64,000 bases of DNA, from positions 212,849,332 to 212,913,331 of the forward strand of contig NC_133334.1 in NCBI RefSeq assembly GCF_042186555.1, written 5' to 3'. A program made the position numbers and the translations under genes. Below are positions 26,271 to 41,200 of the stretch, piece by piece. Position 1 is the first letter of the stretch; every line of letters starts with the position of its first letter. The notes beneath the pieces are model-generated. The model ran no database searches. It worked only from the letters and a program-made list of their open reading frames with translations, and was not told the DNA's origin. The stretch comes from Aquarana catesbeiana (taxonomy: Eukaryota; Chordata; Amphibia; Anura; Ranidae).

Positions 26271-29200
26271 AGCTTAGTGCAGCTATATCTCACTGCAGAA
26301 CATTAGTATGTCTGGAAGGCCAACAAGGAGAGGCAGACAGTCACAAGCCAATACAAGAGGGCAAGCAGGCTCTGTGTCTAAAGCCAATAGTGCTGGTCGT
26401 GGAGACGATGCATCCTCATCAGCACGTGGCCGTGGGACACGCTTGGCCTTTTTTTCGGCAGCTGGCCGTGTTGAGCTGCAACATGCAGAAGACTTGGTCG
26501 AGTGGATGACCAAGCCGTCCTCATCCTTCTCATCCTCTCTCACCCATGTTCAGGGTACTTTGTCTGGCAAAGCAGCTGCCAACGTGGCCTCTTCCCTCGG
26601 CTCAATGGCATCAGTGACTCCTTCCCTAGCCCCACCATGTTCTCCTGAGGAGTCCCTCGAACTGTTTGACAACAGTGTTGGGTACATGCTCCAGGAGGAT
26701 GCCCAGTGTTTAGAAGGCTCTGATGATGATACTGAGTTAGATGAAGCCAGTAACGTGAGCACGGACAGAGGGGGTGCCCAAGAAGGACAGCAATCTGGCA
26801 GTCATGCTCCCCCTGCTGCAGCATACTGCCAGGTTTGCTCCAGTGATGAGGAGGGAGGGGATGATGAGGTCACTGACTCAATGTGGGTGCCTGAGAGGAG
26901 GAGGAGGCACATCACCAACGAGGCAGGATGCCCTCCAGGGGCCAGCCTAAGGGCAGCACACTGACTGCATCACACCGCAAAGCTCCGCATGTGCAGGGCG
27001 CTGCTGTCTCTGCACGTTATTCCATAAGTTCTTTGGTGTGGGCCTCTTTTGAGACGAGTGCATCAGATCGCACCACTGCTATTTGCAACATATGTCTCGT
27101 ATCTCGCATGGCCAAAACATCTCCCGCTTGGGAACCACATGCTTGACCAGACATATGTTGACCTGCCATGCAGTTCGTTGGCAAGCGTATCTAAAAGACC
27201 CACATCAAAGAACAAAGAGGACCTCTCCTTGCTCCTCATCAGCTGAGATCTCCAACCCCACTATACCTTCAGTCCTCTCTGAGACCTGCACTGAGAGGAA
27301 TGAAGGTGTAGAATTAGGTGTGTCACAGCCAAGTACTTGTGGGCAATCTGCTTTCGGTACACCGTCAGATTGTACCAGGCAAATTTCTCTGCCCCAGCTG
27401 TTGCACCGCCGAAAGAAGTTCGCTCCCAGCCATCCACATGCCCAGCGGTTGAATGCTAGCTTGGCTAAATTGCTAGCACTTCAACTGCTACCTTTTCAGT
27501 TGGTAGACTCTGCCCCCTTCCGTGAGTTTGTGGAATGTGCGGTTCCTCAGTGGCAAGTACCCAAACGCCACTTTTTCTCACGGAAGGCGATTCCAGCTCT
27601 CTACCGGCATGTGGAAGGCAATGTCCATGCCTCGCTGGACAGGGCGGTCAGCGGTAAGGTGCATATTACCGCTGACTCATGGTCCAGCAGGCATGGACAG
27701 GGACGTTACCTAAGTTTCACCGCGCATTGGGTGACTCTGCTGGCAACTGGAAAGGATGCAGGACAAGGTGCAGTAGTGTTGGAGGTTGTTCCGCCACCAC
27801 GCCTCCAAAATGCCACTACTAATGATTCTGACACACTTCTCTCCATCACCCCCTCCTCTTCTTCCTCCATGGCCTCTTCCTGTGCTTTGTCCTCGGAACC
27901 AGCGGTGCTCTGTAGGCATTCAAGGGGCTACGCAAGTATGCAGGCCAAAAGATGCCATGCGGTGCTTGAGCTGGTGTGCTTGGGGGCAGGAGCCACACTG
28001 GGGCAGAGGTTCTGTCAGCTCTGCAGGGGCAGGTTCAGAGGTGGCTGACGCCACACCAACTTAAGGCAGGAATGGTGGTTTGCGACAATGGCACCAACCT
28101 CCTCTCGGCCCTCCAACAGGGACAACTGACCCATGTGCCCTGTTTGGCTCACGTCCCTAACTTGGTGGTGCAGCGGTTCTTGGGCAGGTACCCGGGCTTA
28201 CAGGATGTCCTGAGGCAGGCCAGGAAAGTCTGTGTGCATTTCCGCCGGTCATATAATGCCAGTGCTCGGCTGGCAGACCTCCAAAAGGAATTTAACCTGC
28301 CCAAGAACCGCCTATTCTGTGACATGCCCACCAGGTGGAACTCAACGTTGGCCATGCTGCAGCGGCTGTACATGCAGCAGAGGACCATCAATGAGTACCT
28401 GTGCGACTATGGCACCAGGACAGGGTCAGGGGAGCTTGTTTTTTTTCCCCACGCTAGTGGGCCATGATCAGGGATGCATGCACTGTCCTGTCACCATTTG
28501 AGGAGACCACGAGGATGGTGAGCAGTGACAGTGCATGCATCAGTGACACTGTCCCCCTTGTCCACCTGTTGGAGCACACGCTGCGTGGAATAATGGACAG
28601 GGCACTTGAGGCAGAACAGAGGCAGGAAGAGGAGGACTTCCTTAGCTCTCAAGGCCCCCTTTATCCAGACAGTGTTCCTGCGTGCCCGCCGATCACGCAG
28701 GAAGAGGATGAGGAGGAGGAGGATTGTGTCAGTATGGAGGTGGAGCCTGGCACTCAGCATCAGCAGCAGTCTTTAAGGGATCATTTACAATCCCAAGAAA
28801 CACATGGACTTGTACGTGGCTGGGAGGAGGTGGCTGTGGATCATGTCGTCCTTAGTGACCCAGAGGACTCCGGACCGAATGCCTCAGCAAACCTACGCTG
28901 CATGGCCTCCCTGATCCTGCAAAGCCTGCAGAAGGATCCTCGTATTCGTGGTATTAAGGAGAAGGAACAATACTGGCTGGCAACCCTCCTTGATCCACGT
29001 TACAAGGGTAAGGTTGCGGACCTTATCTTGCCGTCACAGAGGGAGCAGAAGATGAGACATCTTCGGGAGGCCTTGCAGAAAGGTCTGTGCAACGGGTTCC
29101 CAGAGACTGGGAGGTTACAAACTCCTGTTTCTGGACAACGTGTTGCTGAGGCTTTGGTCAAAGAAGGAGCGGTGGAGAAGGTGGCCGTCTGACCGATGCG

Positions 29201-32200
29201 TTCAGACAATTTTTTAGTCCGCAGCCCCAAGGTATGATCGGTTCCAGCAACCATCGCCAGCGTCTATTTTACATGGTGCAGGAATACCTAGGGGCAAGAT
29301 CTGACTTAGACACCTTTCCCACCGAAAATCCTCTGGGTTACTGGGTCTTGAGGATGGATCACTGGCCAGAGCTTGCACAGTATGCAATTGAGCTACTGGC
29401 CTGTCCTGCATCCAGCGTTCTTTCGGAATGCACATTCAGTGCTGCTGGAGGCTTTGTAACCGATCACAGGGTGCGTCTGTCCACCGACTCGGTCGATCGA
29501 CTGACCTTCATAAAAATGAATCAGTCTTGGATCACCACCAGCTACCAAGCACCTGATGCTGATGTAACCGAATAAATTTTTTTGAAATGTCAGATCCCTT
29601 CAAAGACTGCCTGTGCTGGTGCTGAGTGACTATCCTGTTATACTGAGTAATTATCCTCTTCCTCAATGATCACGATGATAGCTTGTAAGAACATTTTTGG
29701 TTCTGGGCGCCACCAGTCCCGCCACCAGTACCTAAGGCCCAATTTTTCAGCCCCTGTTTAACAGGTGCATGTAATTACAATTTTTGATGCAATTCTTTGC
29801 AGCAGGGCTAGTTCTTGCACTCCAACTAGAGTATCTGTGAGGTGGTGCAGTGTTGTGGCACCAGCACCAGTGCCTAAGGCCCAATTTTTCAGCCTCTGTT
29901 TAACAGGGGCATGTAATTACAATTCTTCATCTAATATTTCACAGCAGGGCCCGTTTCTGCACCCACCAAGAGTATCTGTGAGGACTTACAGTGTTGTGGC
30001 ACCAGCACCACCACGAAAGGCCCAATTTTTCTACCCCTGTTCAACAGGGGCATGTAATTACAATTCTTGATCTAATATTTCACAGCAGGGCCCGTTTCTG
30101 AGCCCACCAAGAGTATCTGTGAGGACTTTCAGTGTTGTGGCACCAGCACCACCACCAAAGGCCCAATTTTTCTGCCCCTGTTCAACAGGGGCATGTAATT
30201 ACAATTCTTGATCTAATATTTCACAGCAGGGCCCTGTGAGGGCTTACAGTGTTGTGGCCACAACAACACCTAAGGCCCAAATTTCTGCTGAGTATATAGG
30301 GCAGGCCCCTACTTTCAAACATCCAACTTACAAACGACTCCTACTTGCAAACGGAAGGAAACAGGAAGTGAGATGAAATCTACCCCTAGGAAGGGAAATT
30401 CTCTTCTGTAAGAGTTAATATGGGAAAAACTTTTCTCCTTTCCACTGATGCTTTATCACCAATCCTTGTTTTACAAAAAACCCCAAATTTTCAAAAAACA
30501 TTTGTCATTGGGACAAAAAGTGAGGTGAAATCTTCTGAAGAGGAGCACAGACAGCAAAACAAATGTCACAGGGGTGATAACCCTTCCCTAGGTTTTCCAA
30601 AAAGCTTAAAATAGATTTTTTGGCTGGAGCTAAACACGTTAAAAATGTACCAGTTCAAAATTACAAACAGATTCTACTTAAGAACAAACCTACAGTCCCT
30701 GTCTTGTTTGCACTGCCTGTATACTACTGTTCAGGGTATATAGGGCCTGGGGACCCCACACCTTTCCTTTTTTAATTTGGGAGCGGGGTTCCCCTTAATA
30801 TCCATACAAGACCCAAAGGGCCTGGTAATGGACTTGGGGGTACCTATGCCGTTTGTCTCACTGATTTTCATCCATATTGCCAGGACCCGACATTACATTA
30901 AAGCCGCAAGCAGTTTTAAATTACTTTTTTCCTTTAAAAATGAAATTTTGTGCAGGAAAACACGCGCCACTTTACAAGCATACTATAGACACCCTCCAGG
31001 TACGATATTTAAAGGAATATTTCACTTTTTTTTTTTTTTACTTTAGGCTTAATTAAAATCACTGCTCCCGAAAAAACGGACGTTTTTAAAACTTTTTTTT
31101 GCATTGATACATGTCCCCTGGGGCAGGACCCGGGTCCCCAAACCCTTTTTAGGACAATACCATGCAAATTAGCCTTTAAAATGAGCACTTTTGATTTCGA
31201 ACGTTCGAGTCCCATAGACGTCAACGGGGTTCTAACGTTCGTGCGAATTTTTGGTCCGTTCACAGGTTCTGGTGCGAACCGAACCGGGGGGGGGGGTTCG
31301 GCTCATCCCTAGTCCCAGCAATATACATAAAAGTCATTGAAAAAAACGGCATGGGATTCCCCCACAGGGGAACCGATTCAAAATGAAAAAATAAATGACT
31401 GGGGGTCCCCCCAAATTCCATACCAGGCCCTTCAGGTCTGGTATGGATATTAAGGGGAACCCCACACCAAAATAAAAAAAAATTGCATGGGGTCCCCCTC
31501 AAAATCCATACCAGACCCTTCAGGTCTGGTATGGATTTTAAAGGGGAACCCCGTGCCAAAATTTTAAACAAATATGGCGTGGGGGTCCCCCCCAAAAATC
31601 CATACCAGACCCTTATCCGAGCACGCAACCTGTCAGATGCCGAACGAGAAGACCGGAGGAAGAAGAAGAGGAAAATAAAGGAAGAAGCGGGGGAAGAACA
31701 AGATGGAGGAAGAAGAAGAACACCGAAGGAAGACCAGAAGCAGATGGAAGAAGACGCGGGGAAAGAAGAAGACATTAATACAGGAATTGTCAAAAACTGT
31801 CTATTGTCTTTTTTAACATTTTTGACACTTTTTTTGTGAAATGGTAGGGTACATTTGTACCCCATTACCAATTCACATGGGGGGCGGGATCTGGGGGTCA
31901 AGGCAAGGGTTGTGGGGATGAGGCCCTTCTCCCCATCAACATGGGGACAAGGTGCTTTGGGGGTCTACCCCAAAGTACCCTCCCAATGTTGAGGGCATGT
32001 GGCCTGGTACGGTTCAGGAGGGGGGGGCGCTCTCTCATCCCTCCCTCTTTTCCTGCGGCCTGCCAGGTTGCGTGCTCCGATAAGGGTCTGGTATGGATTT
32101 TTGGGGGGACCCCACGCCTTTTTTAAAAAAAAAAATTGGCATGGGGTTCCCCTTAAAATCCATACCAGACCTAAAGGGTCTGGTATGGATTTTGAGGGGG

Positions 32201-35200
32201 ACCCCCACGCCATTTTTTTAAAAAAATTTGGCGCGGGGTTCCCCTTAATACCCATAAAGAGAAGAAAAGCAGAGCCAACCTAAGTGCAGTATTTAAAACA
32301 CACACATTTTAATCATAGTAGAGATGCACTCACTCTGAGTATGACAACTACAGGCACATCAATAAAAATGGTCCGGGTAGGTCGTGTGGTAGGCAGCAGG
32401 GCTCCACAGGGGGTGATCCTTGTGTGCTGTGGTGTTCTCGGTAGTTCCCGTCTAGCGGCACCGGTGGATTCCAGTGTCGCAGGCCGGGGTAGGAGAGGCA
32501 CAGCGTGGATCATCCGTAGATTGGTCCCGGGTCGCGGAAGGATGACACTATGCATCATAGCGTATAGCTATGCCATACGCCATAGCGTCATCTTATTTTT
32601 ATGACAATAACTTGCATATAAGCCTTTAAAATTAGCACTTTTGATTATTCATGTTCCCCATAGACTTTAACGGTGTTCATGTGTTCGAGGAAATTTTTTG
32701 CCTGTTTGCATGTTCTGGATGCGAACCAAACCGGGGGGTGTTCGGCTCATCCCTAGTCAAGGGCTGTGGTTTAGAGACAGACAGAAATATTGTGTCAGTC
32801 TATGAAAGAGTGGTACCTTCCTTTCTTGTGGGAGAAATTTCAGCTCGGAAGTTTCCCAGTGCCATATCAAGCCAACAAATTATTTAACCGAGGCCCAATC
32901 TAAATAAAAAGATGAGATTTACATAGAATTCACTAATAATACGTCATTGTGTGTATTTATGAAAATTTAAATATTATGTAATAGAGGATGTAAGTTTGTC
33001 TTTGTAGTGGTCTTATCCATGCTCTTGCCTTCTGGCATAAATTCCTTATCCATATTTTTTTCACATGTTTTAATTCTGTTCATTTTCTACTTCCAGAAAT
33101 TATAGATTGCGGTCCATGTGATGCTGGATGTACTGGAGGGTTTGCCTGGGATGCATTTACAGTTGTAAAACGTGAAGGTGAGACATAAATATGTTTTATA
33201 CTTTTATACAAAAAAATCTTACTAGTCATTAGGGATGAGGTTTGGGTTTGCGGTTATACAGGATTCTCACTGAACTCTGCATGCTCAGAATTTGGTAACC
33301 GGGCAAACTAAATAGCTAGAATTGACCTTTTCACCCATGCGAACCTTGGCTGTTGCTGCAACAGAAAGTCATTAATTTGGAGGAAGTAGTACTACCACTA
33401 CTAAATGTCAACTTTCTGCTGTGATGCCTGTGCCCTAACAACTAAGGATACTGTGTAGGCTGATCGGTGCCTGCGTCCTAGCAACTGATGGAGTTATTGG
33501 TTGCTAGCACACGGGTGGCCACATAGTCATTGGTTGTTATGGTGTACTATAACAACCAAGGACACTGTGCAATAAAAAAAAATGAGGTTCCCCCAAAAAA
33601 ATGCAAAAAAAAAACCCCACAGAAAAGCTTGCTTTCTCTCTTAAAATCCATAGCATACCCTGTATCGAGGATAAGGGTGTGGTATGGTTTCATGTAAACC
33701 CCACACTGTGTTTTTTCCATAATAATTGTGTAAATAAAGAAAAAAAAGCATGAGCCCCACCCCCTTTTAAAATCTATAGCAGACCCTCGTCTGAGCATGC
33801 AAGCTGGCAGTCCAGGAAAGGGAGGGGCAGCAAGTGTATGCCACTCCCTCCTAAACAATACCATGTCACATGCCCTCAACCTGGGGATGGTACCTTGCCA
33901 GGGGGATAAGGGCCTTTTTTCCACATCCCTGGTCCAGTGAATGTGGAGGTCTGCATGGAGGACTTATCAGAATCTGGAAGCCAATAAAAATAAGGGGCCC
34001 ACAATTATCCAGCCCCCCTACATGAATGAGTAAGGGGAACATAGTAGAAGAAAATAGACAGACCACACATTTGACAATGTCCTTTATAAAAAAAACATGT
34101 CCCACAGTGTAAATCCATCACCAATCATGCTGTTCAGCACTGTAGATACATGTCAACCATGATGAATGACAACTGCTGACAAAACATTCTGGTACAATAC
34201 AGTCCCAACAGACTCTCACCAGAAATTACATTCTCACCTTGGCAACAAACTGCAAACAAAAAATTGGGGAATCCCTTGTGATGTCATTGACTAAATATGG
34301 CCATGGACTCCACGCTTTTTCTTTCTTGTTTTTTTGCATGGGGCCCCCCACTTCAGCCCTGGAAGATTTTACCCCCTTCCTGACCAGAGCACTTTTTACA
34401 ATTTGCGTCATTTTAACTGACAATTTCGCGGCCATGCAATGCTGTACCCAAACTAAATTTGTGTCCTTTTTCCCCACAAATAGAGCTTTCTTTTGGTGGT
34501 ATTTGATCGCCTCAGTGTTTTTTATTTTTTGCGCTATGAACAAAAAAAAGCGACAATTTTGAAAAAAAACAATATTTTTTCATTTTTGATATAATAAATA
34601 TCCTCAAAATTTTTTAAAAAACAAATTTCTTCATCAGTTTTGGCCAATATATATTCATCTACATAGTTTTGGTAAAAAAATTGCAATAAGTGTATGTTGT
34701 TTGGTTTGCGCAAAAGTTATAGCGTCTATAAACTATGGGAAAGATTTATAGCTATTTTTTTTTTTACTAGTAATGGCGGTGATCTGCGTTTTTTAGCAGT
34801 ACTGCGACATTGTGGCAGACAGACCCCAGACACTTTTGACACATTTTTGGGACCACTGACATTTATACAGCAATCAGCGCTACAAATATGCACTGATTAC
34901 TGTGTAAATGTCACTGGTAGGGAAGGGGTTAACACTGGTGGGCAATCAAGGGGTTAAATGTGTGTTCCCTAGATGTGTTCTAACTATATGGGGATAGGAC
35001 TGACTGGGGAGGAGACATATGGTTGTTCCTACCTAGTAGGAACAACCATATGTCTCCTCTCCCCTGACAGAACCCGGATTTGTGTGTTTACACACACAAA
35101 TCCCCGTGTTGGCTCTCGTGCACACGATCGCGCGTGGCCGTCGGCGATGGGGTCTTAAAGGGGAAGACATACTCGTACGGGGTTTTTCCCAGCCGTGCCA

Positions 35201-38200
35201 TTCTGCCGCAGTATATCTGCGTGAGGCGGTCGGCAAGCGGTTAAATGTCATGCAGGACCCCGATCAAGAATAAAGGTCTGGTATAGACTATTAGGGGGAA
35301 CCCTACTTCATTTTTTTTGTTTTTTCTTATCTAGGATAGGGTCTGGTATGGCTGTTGAAGGGAACCTTGGCCATTTTGTTAACAAACAGAACAAGTGGTC
35401 CGGAATTGTCATTTATTTAGAAGCAATTCAAATGGTATTTTTTTAAATGGTACTTTTTTCATGGTATATATGTAACTTTTGCTTTAGTACATCATACACA
35501 GATAGAATTAGAGCATTCCCCACACGTTATTTTATGGAATTGAGCATTTTTCATCTTTTGTTTTATGCGTTATTAAATGGACTGCTCCCTGGCGAAAGAT
35601 ATTTAAACTGGAACTATAGTCAGAAAATTAAGTCCTGATAGATCACTTCAGGCTGGCCCCTTTTGCAGGTAATGCTATGTAAAACATCAAAAATAAGTGC
35701 CTCTACTGTTTAACCACTTCCCGCCCGCCCTATAGCGGATTGACGTCCGGGAAGTGGTTCTGTTATCCTGACTGGACGTCATATGACGTCCAGCAGGATA
35801 ACATGCCGCAGCGCGCCCCCGGGGGCGCGCATCGCGGCGATCGGTGGAGCGGTGTGTCAGTCTGACACACCGCTACACTGATCTTGGTAAAAAGCCTCCG
35901 GCGGAGGCTCTTTACCACGTGATCAGCCGTGTCCAATCACGGCTGATCACGCTGTCAATAGGAAGAGCCGTTGATCGGCTCTTCCTCACTCGCGTCTGAC
36001 AGACGCAAGTAGAGGAGAGCCGATCGGCGGCTCTCCTGGCAGGGGGGGTCTGCGCTGATTGTTTATCAGCGCAGCCCCCCCTCAGATCACCCCACTGGAC
36101 TACCAGGGATGCCACTAGGACCACCAGGGAAGGGGCAACGTGGATGGCCAGGTATGTACCCCATGGCCATCCACATGTGCCCAATCTGTGCCAATCAGTG
36201 CCCACAAATGGGCACTGATTGGCACTATTATGTCAATGATATGCCCAGATCTGCCCAGCAATGCTTTATCAGTGCCACCTGTCATTGCCCATCTGTGCCA
36301 CCTGTCATTGCCCATCTGTGCCACCTGTCATTGCCCATCGGTGCCACCTGTCAGTGCCCATCTGTGCCCATCAGTGCCCACCTATCAGTGCCCATCAGTG
36401 CCACACATCAGTGCCACACATAAGTACCCATCAGTGCCACCCATATATACCAATCAATGCCACCTACGAGTGCCCATCAGTGCCGCCTATGTGTGCCCAT
36501 CGGTGCCACCTATGAGTGCCCATCAGTGCCGCATACCAGTGCCACCTATCAGTGCCCATCAGTGCCACCTATCAGTGCCCATCAGTGCCGCCTATCAGTG
36601 CCCATCATCAGTGCCCGTTAGTGCCACCTCATCAGTGCCACCTCATTGGTGCCACCTCATCGGTGCCCATCAGTGCCGCCGTATCAGTGCCCATCAGTGC
36701 AGCCATATCAGTGCCCATTATTGAAGGAGAAAGCGTACTTATTTACAAAAAAATTTAACAGAAGCAAAGAAAAACTTGTTTTTTTTCGAAATTTTCGGTC
36801 TTTTTTTATTTGTTGCGCAAAAAATAAAAACCGCAGAGGTGATCAAATACCACCAAAAGAAAGCTCTATTTGTGGGAACAAAATGATAAAAAATTTGTTT
36901 GGGTACAGCGTAGCATGATCGCGCAATTGTCATTCAAATTGCAACAGCGCTGAAAGGTGAAAATTGGGCTGGGCGGGAAGGTGTCTAAGTGCCTGGTATT
37001 GAAGTGGTTAAAATCCAGTCAGGCCCTGTCTCACCCTGCTCTGCACATGCTCAGTTGCTATCTATTCTCTGCACTGTGCCTAAAATCAAAGACACCAGAG
37101 GCTGATCAGCTGACGGCTTTAAAATTTACTGTTGCTAAATGGGAAAGAAAGCAACAGGAATGATAGGACAAACTCTGCTGCCAGGAAGACACAAAAGAGT
37201 TAAACTTACATGGATAGTATCATATCTTATCTCCCTGATATTCCCTCCTTTTGGCAGCCTGTGAATTTCAGAACTGTAAAGCTTCTGTCAAACTTCCTCT
37301 CTAACTGAGCTATAGCATACAATCAAGGCTGATTGTATATGAAGAAAGTTATATATAGTAGTATTTAAAACCAAAGCGAGAGATAGAGTTTTCAATAATG
37401 AAGTAACTACTGGGCTTTAACAAAATGGCAGTCTCCAGCTCCACTTTAAAGAAAAAATAATTTAATTGGCACATGTCCCCCCTGGCAGCGCCCAACTCCC
37501 CAAGCCCTTTGTTTAATAATCCTTTACTTATTAGCCTTGAAAATGGAGAGAATTGAATTTCATAATTCAACTCTCTTTGATTTTAATGGGGTTCATATTG
37601 AAGTTTGCAGTTTTGTAGATTTTGCAGGCCGCATTTTGGGAACTTGCAACAGAGTCACCTTTACATGGATTAGCGATTAATGGCCAGGAGTGGTTTTGAA
37701 CAGAATTATCTAGATAAGATTGTCTTACATATCTGGCAATATCTTTACCTATTTGAAATCATGATAAGTGAGTAAGTAGAGGCCTGGCACATATAATTAC
37801 GCTTCAGTGTCCGTGACCAAGTTACTTACCTTACCGCTTACCTATATTTATTATCTCTCTGTTTTTTTTTTATGTAAAGGAGGACTGGTAACCGAAAAGC
37901 TTTACCCATATAAGGGATCAAGGGGGCGCTGTAAAAGTTCCTCTTTTAAGAAGGTTGGAAGAATTGATGATTTTGTAAAACTGCCTACAGATGAAGGAGG
38001 TAAGGATAATGCCTATGGAAGAAGTGTGCTCTTGCATAGAGAATTGTCATATAACACCCATCAAAATATTAAGAATGTATTCTACTTTATATATTAACAT
38101 TTTTTTGCTTTTTGTACAGTTACGAAAAACACCTAAACAATAAACACAATTATAAAAAATACCAAACTCAGATCTCCTTCTACTGCACACAGGGGTGGTG

Positions 38201-41200
38201 TGGTGGGTGGTGATTAGAGGTCAATTTAGACCCCTCATGTTTTATTAAAAAGGGACCTGTCATCACTTCTATATACTGTTTGCAGGGAGTTTTTCAACCC
38301 CCCAGTAGTAGTAATAATAAAGTTAAATATAATTTTAAATTATACTTTAATATAATTGCAATTTAAATTTGAATTTTAAATTTATATTTAAAGACCCTGT
38401 TGCCAGAGCAATCACTGTTAACAACAAGCTTCCTATAAGATCATATGTGCTTTTTAGGCATGTTATTTACTATAAAAAACATTCCTTTTGTGTGTGACGT
38501 CAGCAGCCCCAGCTGTCATTCAAGTGACACTTTATTGTATTCTACTTTACTCCTCCCCCAACAGCTACAAAAAAGTTTATGTAGAGAGGTTGGGAGTAGC
38601 TGGACCTGCAGAGACAGTAATTAGACACAGTAAAGCCTGATTCACACCTATGCAGATTGCAGTTTGCATATTGCAGGTGCATTTTGTGTTTTTCAATACA
38701 CGTTTTTTATCCGTTGAAGTCTATGGAACCAAAAACCAGAAAAAAGTCCCTGACCCTTTCCACAAAATGCACAGATGTGAACTACATCCATAGGAAACCA
38801 TGTTAAATGGAATGTAGCGTGTTTCTGCAAAACTGAAAATGCACTAAAAACGCATAGGTGTGAACCAGGCCTTAGGCCCCATTCACACTAGCGCGTTTTT
38901 TGATGCATTTTGCATTTTGCAGAAATGCACTGGAATTTTTTAACATGGGTTCCTATGGAACATGTTCACATCAATGCTTTTTTGTATCTCAGCGTTTTTG
39001 GAAAGGGTCGGGGACTTTTTTGCATGCAAAAAGCAGCGTTTTGCATGTAATGGTTTTCAATGGACAAGCATCAAAAACGCAAGTGCACCGTTTTTGCAGC
39101 GTTTTTGATGCGTTTTTGGTGCGTTTTTGGTGCGTTTTTGCCGTTTTTTTTTTTTTTTGTAATTTTTTTTAAGACTGTAAAAAAAAATGAAAAAAAAAAA
39201 AAAAAGCAAAACGCAAATCACGGCAAAAACGCGGCAAAAACGCCGCAAAAACGCCGCAAAAACGCGGCTCAAAAACGTGGCAAGCATGAAAAAAAAACCT
39301 CCAAAAACGCTCAAAAGCAACATGCATAGGTGTGAATCGAGCCTCAAGCCTGATTCACACCTATGCAGATTGCAGTTTGCATATTGCAGGTGCATTTTGT
39401 GTTTTTCAATACACGTTTTTTATCCGTTGAAGTCTATGGAACCAAAAACCAGAAAAAAGTCCCTGACCCTTTCCACAAAATGCACAGATGTGAACTACAT
39501 CCATAGGAAACCATGTTAAATGGAATGTAGCGTGTTTCTGCAAAACTGAAAATGCACTAAAAATGCATAGGTGTGAACCAGGCCTTAGGCCCCATTCACA
39601 CTAGCGCGTTTTTTGATGCATTTTGCATTTTGCAGAAATGCACGGGAATTTTTTAACATGGGTTCCTATGGAACATGTTCACATCAATGCTTTTTTGTAT
39701 CTCAGCGTTTTTGGAAAGGGTCGGGGACTTTTTTTCATGCAAAAAGCAGCGTTTTGCATGTAATGGTTTTCAATGGACAAGCATCAAAAACGCAAGTGCT
39801 GCGTTTTTGCAGCGTTTTTGATGCGTTTTTGATGCGTTTTTGGTGCGTTTTTGCCATTTTTTTTTTTTTTTTTGTAATTTTTTTGTAAGACTGTAAAAAA
39901 AATGAAAAAAAAAAAAAAAAAAAAAAAAAACGCAAAACGCAAATCGCGGCAAAAACGCCGCAAAAACGCCGCAAAAACGCGGCAAAAACGCGGCTCAAAA
40001 ACGCGGCAAGCATGAAAAAAAAACCTCCAAAAACGCTCAAAAGCAACATGCATAGGTGTGAATCGAGCCTAATGCTGGCCATACACTATACCGAAAATCG
40101 GCAGAACCCATTTTCGAAAAAAGAACGTTTGACCGTGACCGCAAACGATCGTGCCATCATATAATGACCGATAAATTGTTCAGTGGACATGAATAAATAA
40201 TTTTTTGTTCGTTTTTTTACATATACCTAGTGCAGACAGTTCGGACGGGAAACACATTAACCTTGCAATTTATCGTACGTTCGGCAGAAATTTTCCAAAC
40301 TTCCCGTTCGTTTTTTCCCCACAAAAACGTCACAAACGATTATCGATTTGTGCCCATTAACTTGCCGAAAAACGAATGAAGTGTCTATACGAACGATTTT
40401 TCGGCCGATTTTTCGTATAGTGTATGGCCAGCATTAGGCTCGATTCACACCTATGCATGTTGCTTTTGGGCGTTTTTGGAGGTTTTTTTTTCATGCTTGC
40501 CACGTTTTTGAGCAGCGTTTTTGCCGCGATTTTGCCGCGATTTTGCCGCGATTTGCGTTTTGCGTTTTTTTTTTTTTCTTTTTACAGTTTTTTTTACAGT
40601 CTTAAAAAAAATTAAAAAAAAAAAAAAAAACGGCAAAAACGCATCAAAAACGCACCTAAAACGCATCAAAAACGCTGCAAAAACGGTGCACTTGCGTTTT
40701 TGATGCTTGTCCATTGAAATCCATTACATGCAAAACGCTGCTTTTTGCATGAAAAAAAGTCCCCGACCCTTTCCAAAAATGCAGAGAAACAAAAAGGCAT
40801 TGATGTGAACATGTTCCATAGGAACCCATGTTAAAAAATTCCCGTGCATTTCTGCAAAATGCAAAATGCATCAAAAAACGCGCTAGTGTGAATGGAGGCC
40901 GGGGACTTTTTTTCATTCAAAAAGCAGCGTTTTGCATGTAATGGATTTCAATGGACAAGCATCAAAAACGCAAGTGCACTGTTTTTGCAGCGTTTTTGCA
41001 GCGTTTTTGGTGCGTTTTTGGTGCGTTTTTGCCGTTTTTTTTTTTTTTTTTGTAATTTTTTTTTTAAGACTGTAAAAAAAATGAAAAAAAAAAACAAAAA
41101 AACAAAAAAAAAACGCAAAACGCAAATCGCGGCAAAAACGCCGCAAAAACGCCGCAAAAACGCTACAAAAACGCTGCCCAAAAACGTGCCAAGCATGAAA

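Larger units (their letters stand above)
23586..31311 (+). mobile_element. Inner hAT element with transposase remnant (7.7 kb)
   Basis: Begins TAGGGATGAGC, ends GCTCATCCCTA. The flanking octamers GTCCCGGC (23578-23585) and GTCCCAGC (31312-31319) match at 7 of 8. The order is a subterminal region with TTCGAGTCGAAC motifs, a TATA-containing promoter near 23880, a 45-bp tandem array, a transposase gene broken by frameshifts (26308-29575), 142-bp repeats, and a right end with palindromic motifs. The terminal sequence is shared with the element it sits in. Confidence 0.85.
23115..32755 (+). mobile_element. Outer hAT element (9.6 kb including insert)
   Basis: Begins TAGGGATGGGC at 23115 and ends GCTCATCCCTA at 32755. 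The flanking octamers GTCATGGG (23107-23114) and GTCAAGGG (32756-32763) match at 7 of 8. Its own sequence is only 23115-23585 and 31312-32755. It is non-coding with TTCGACTCGAAC-like subterminal motifs and GGTCTGGTATGG repeats, so it appears to be a non-autonomous relative that was entered by the inner element. Confidence 0.85.

Noticed and set aside
36140..36724. 194-codon Ser/Pro/Cys-rich open frame
   Set aside because: It is the CAGTGCC tandem array within a TTAA-site element.
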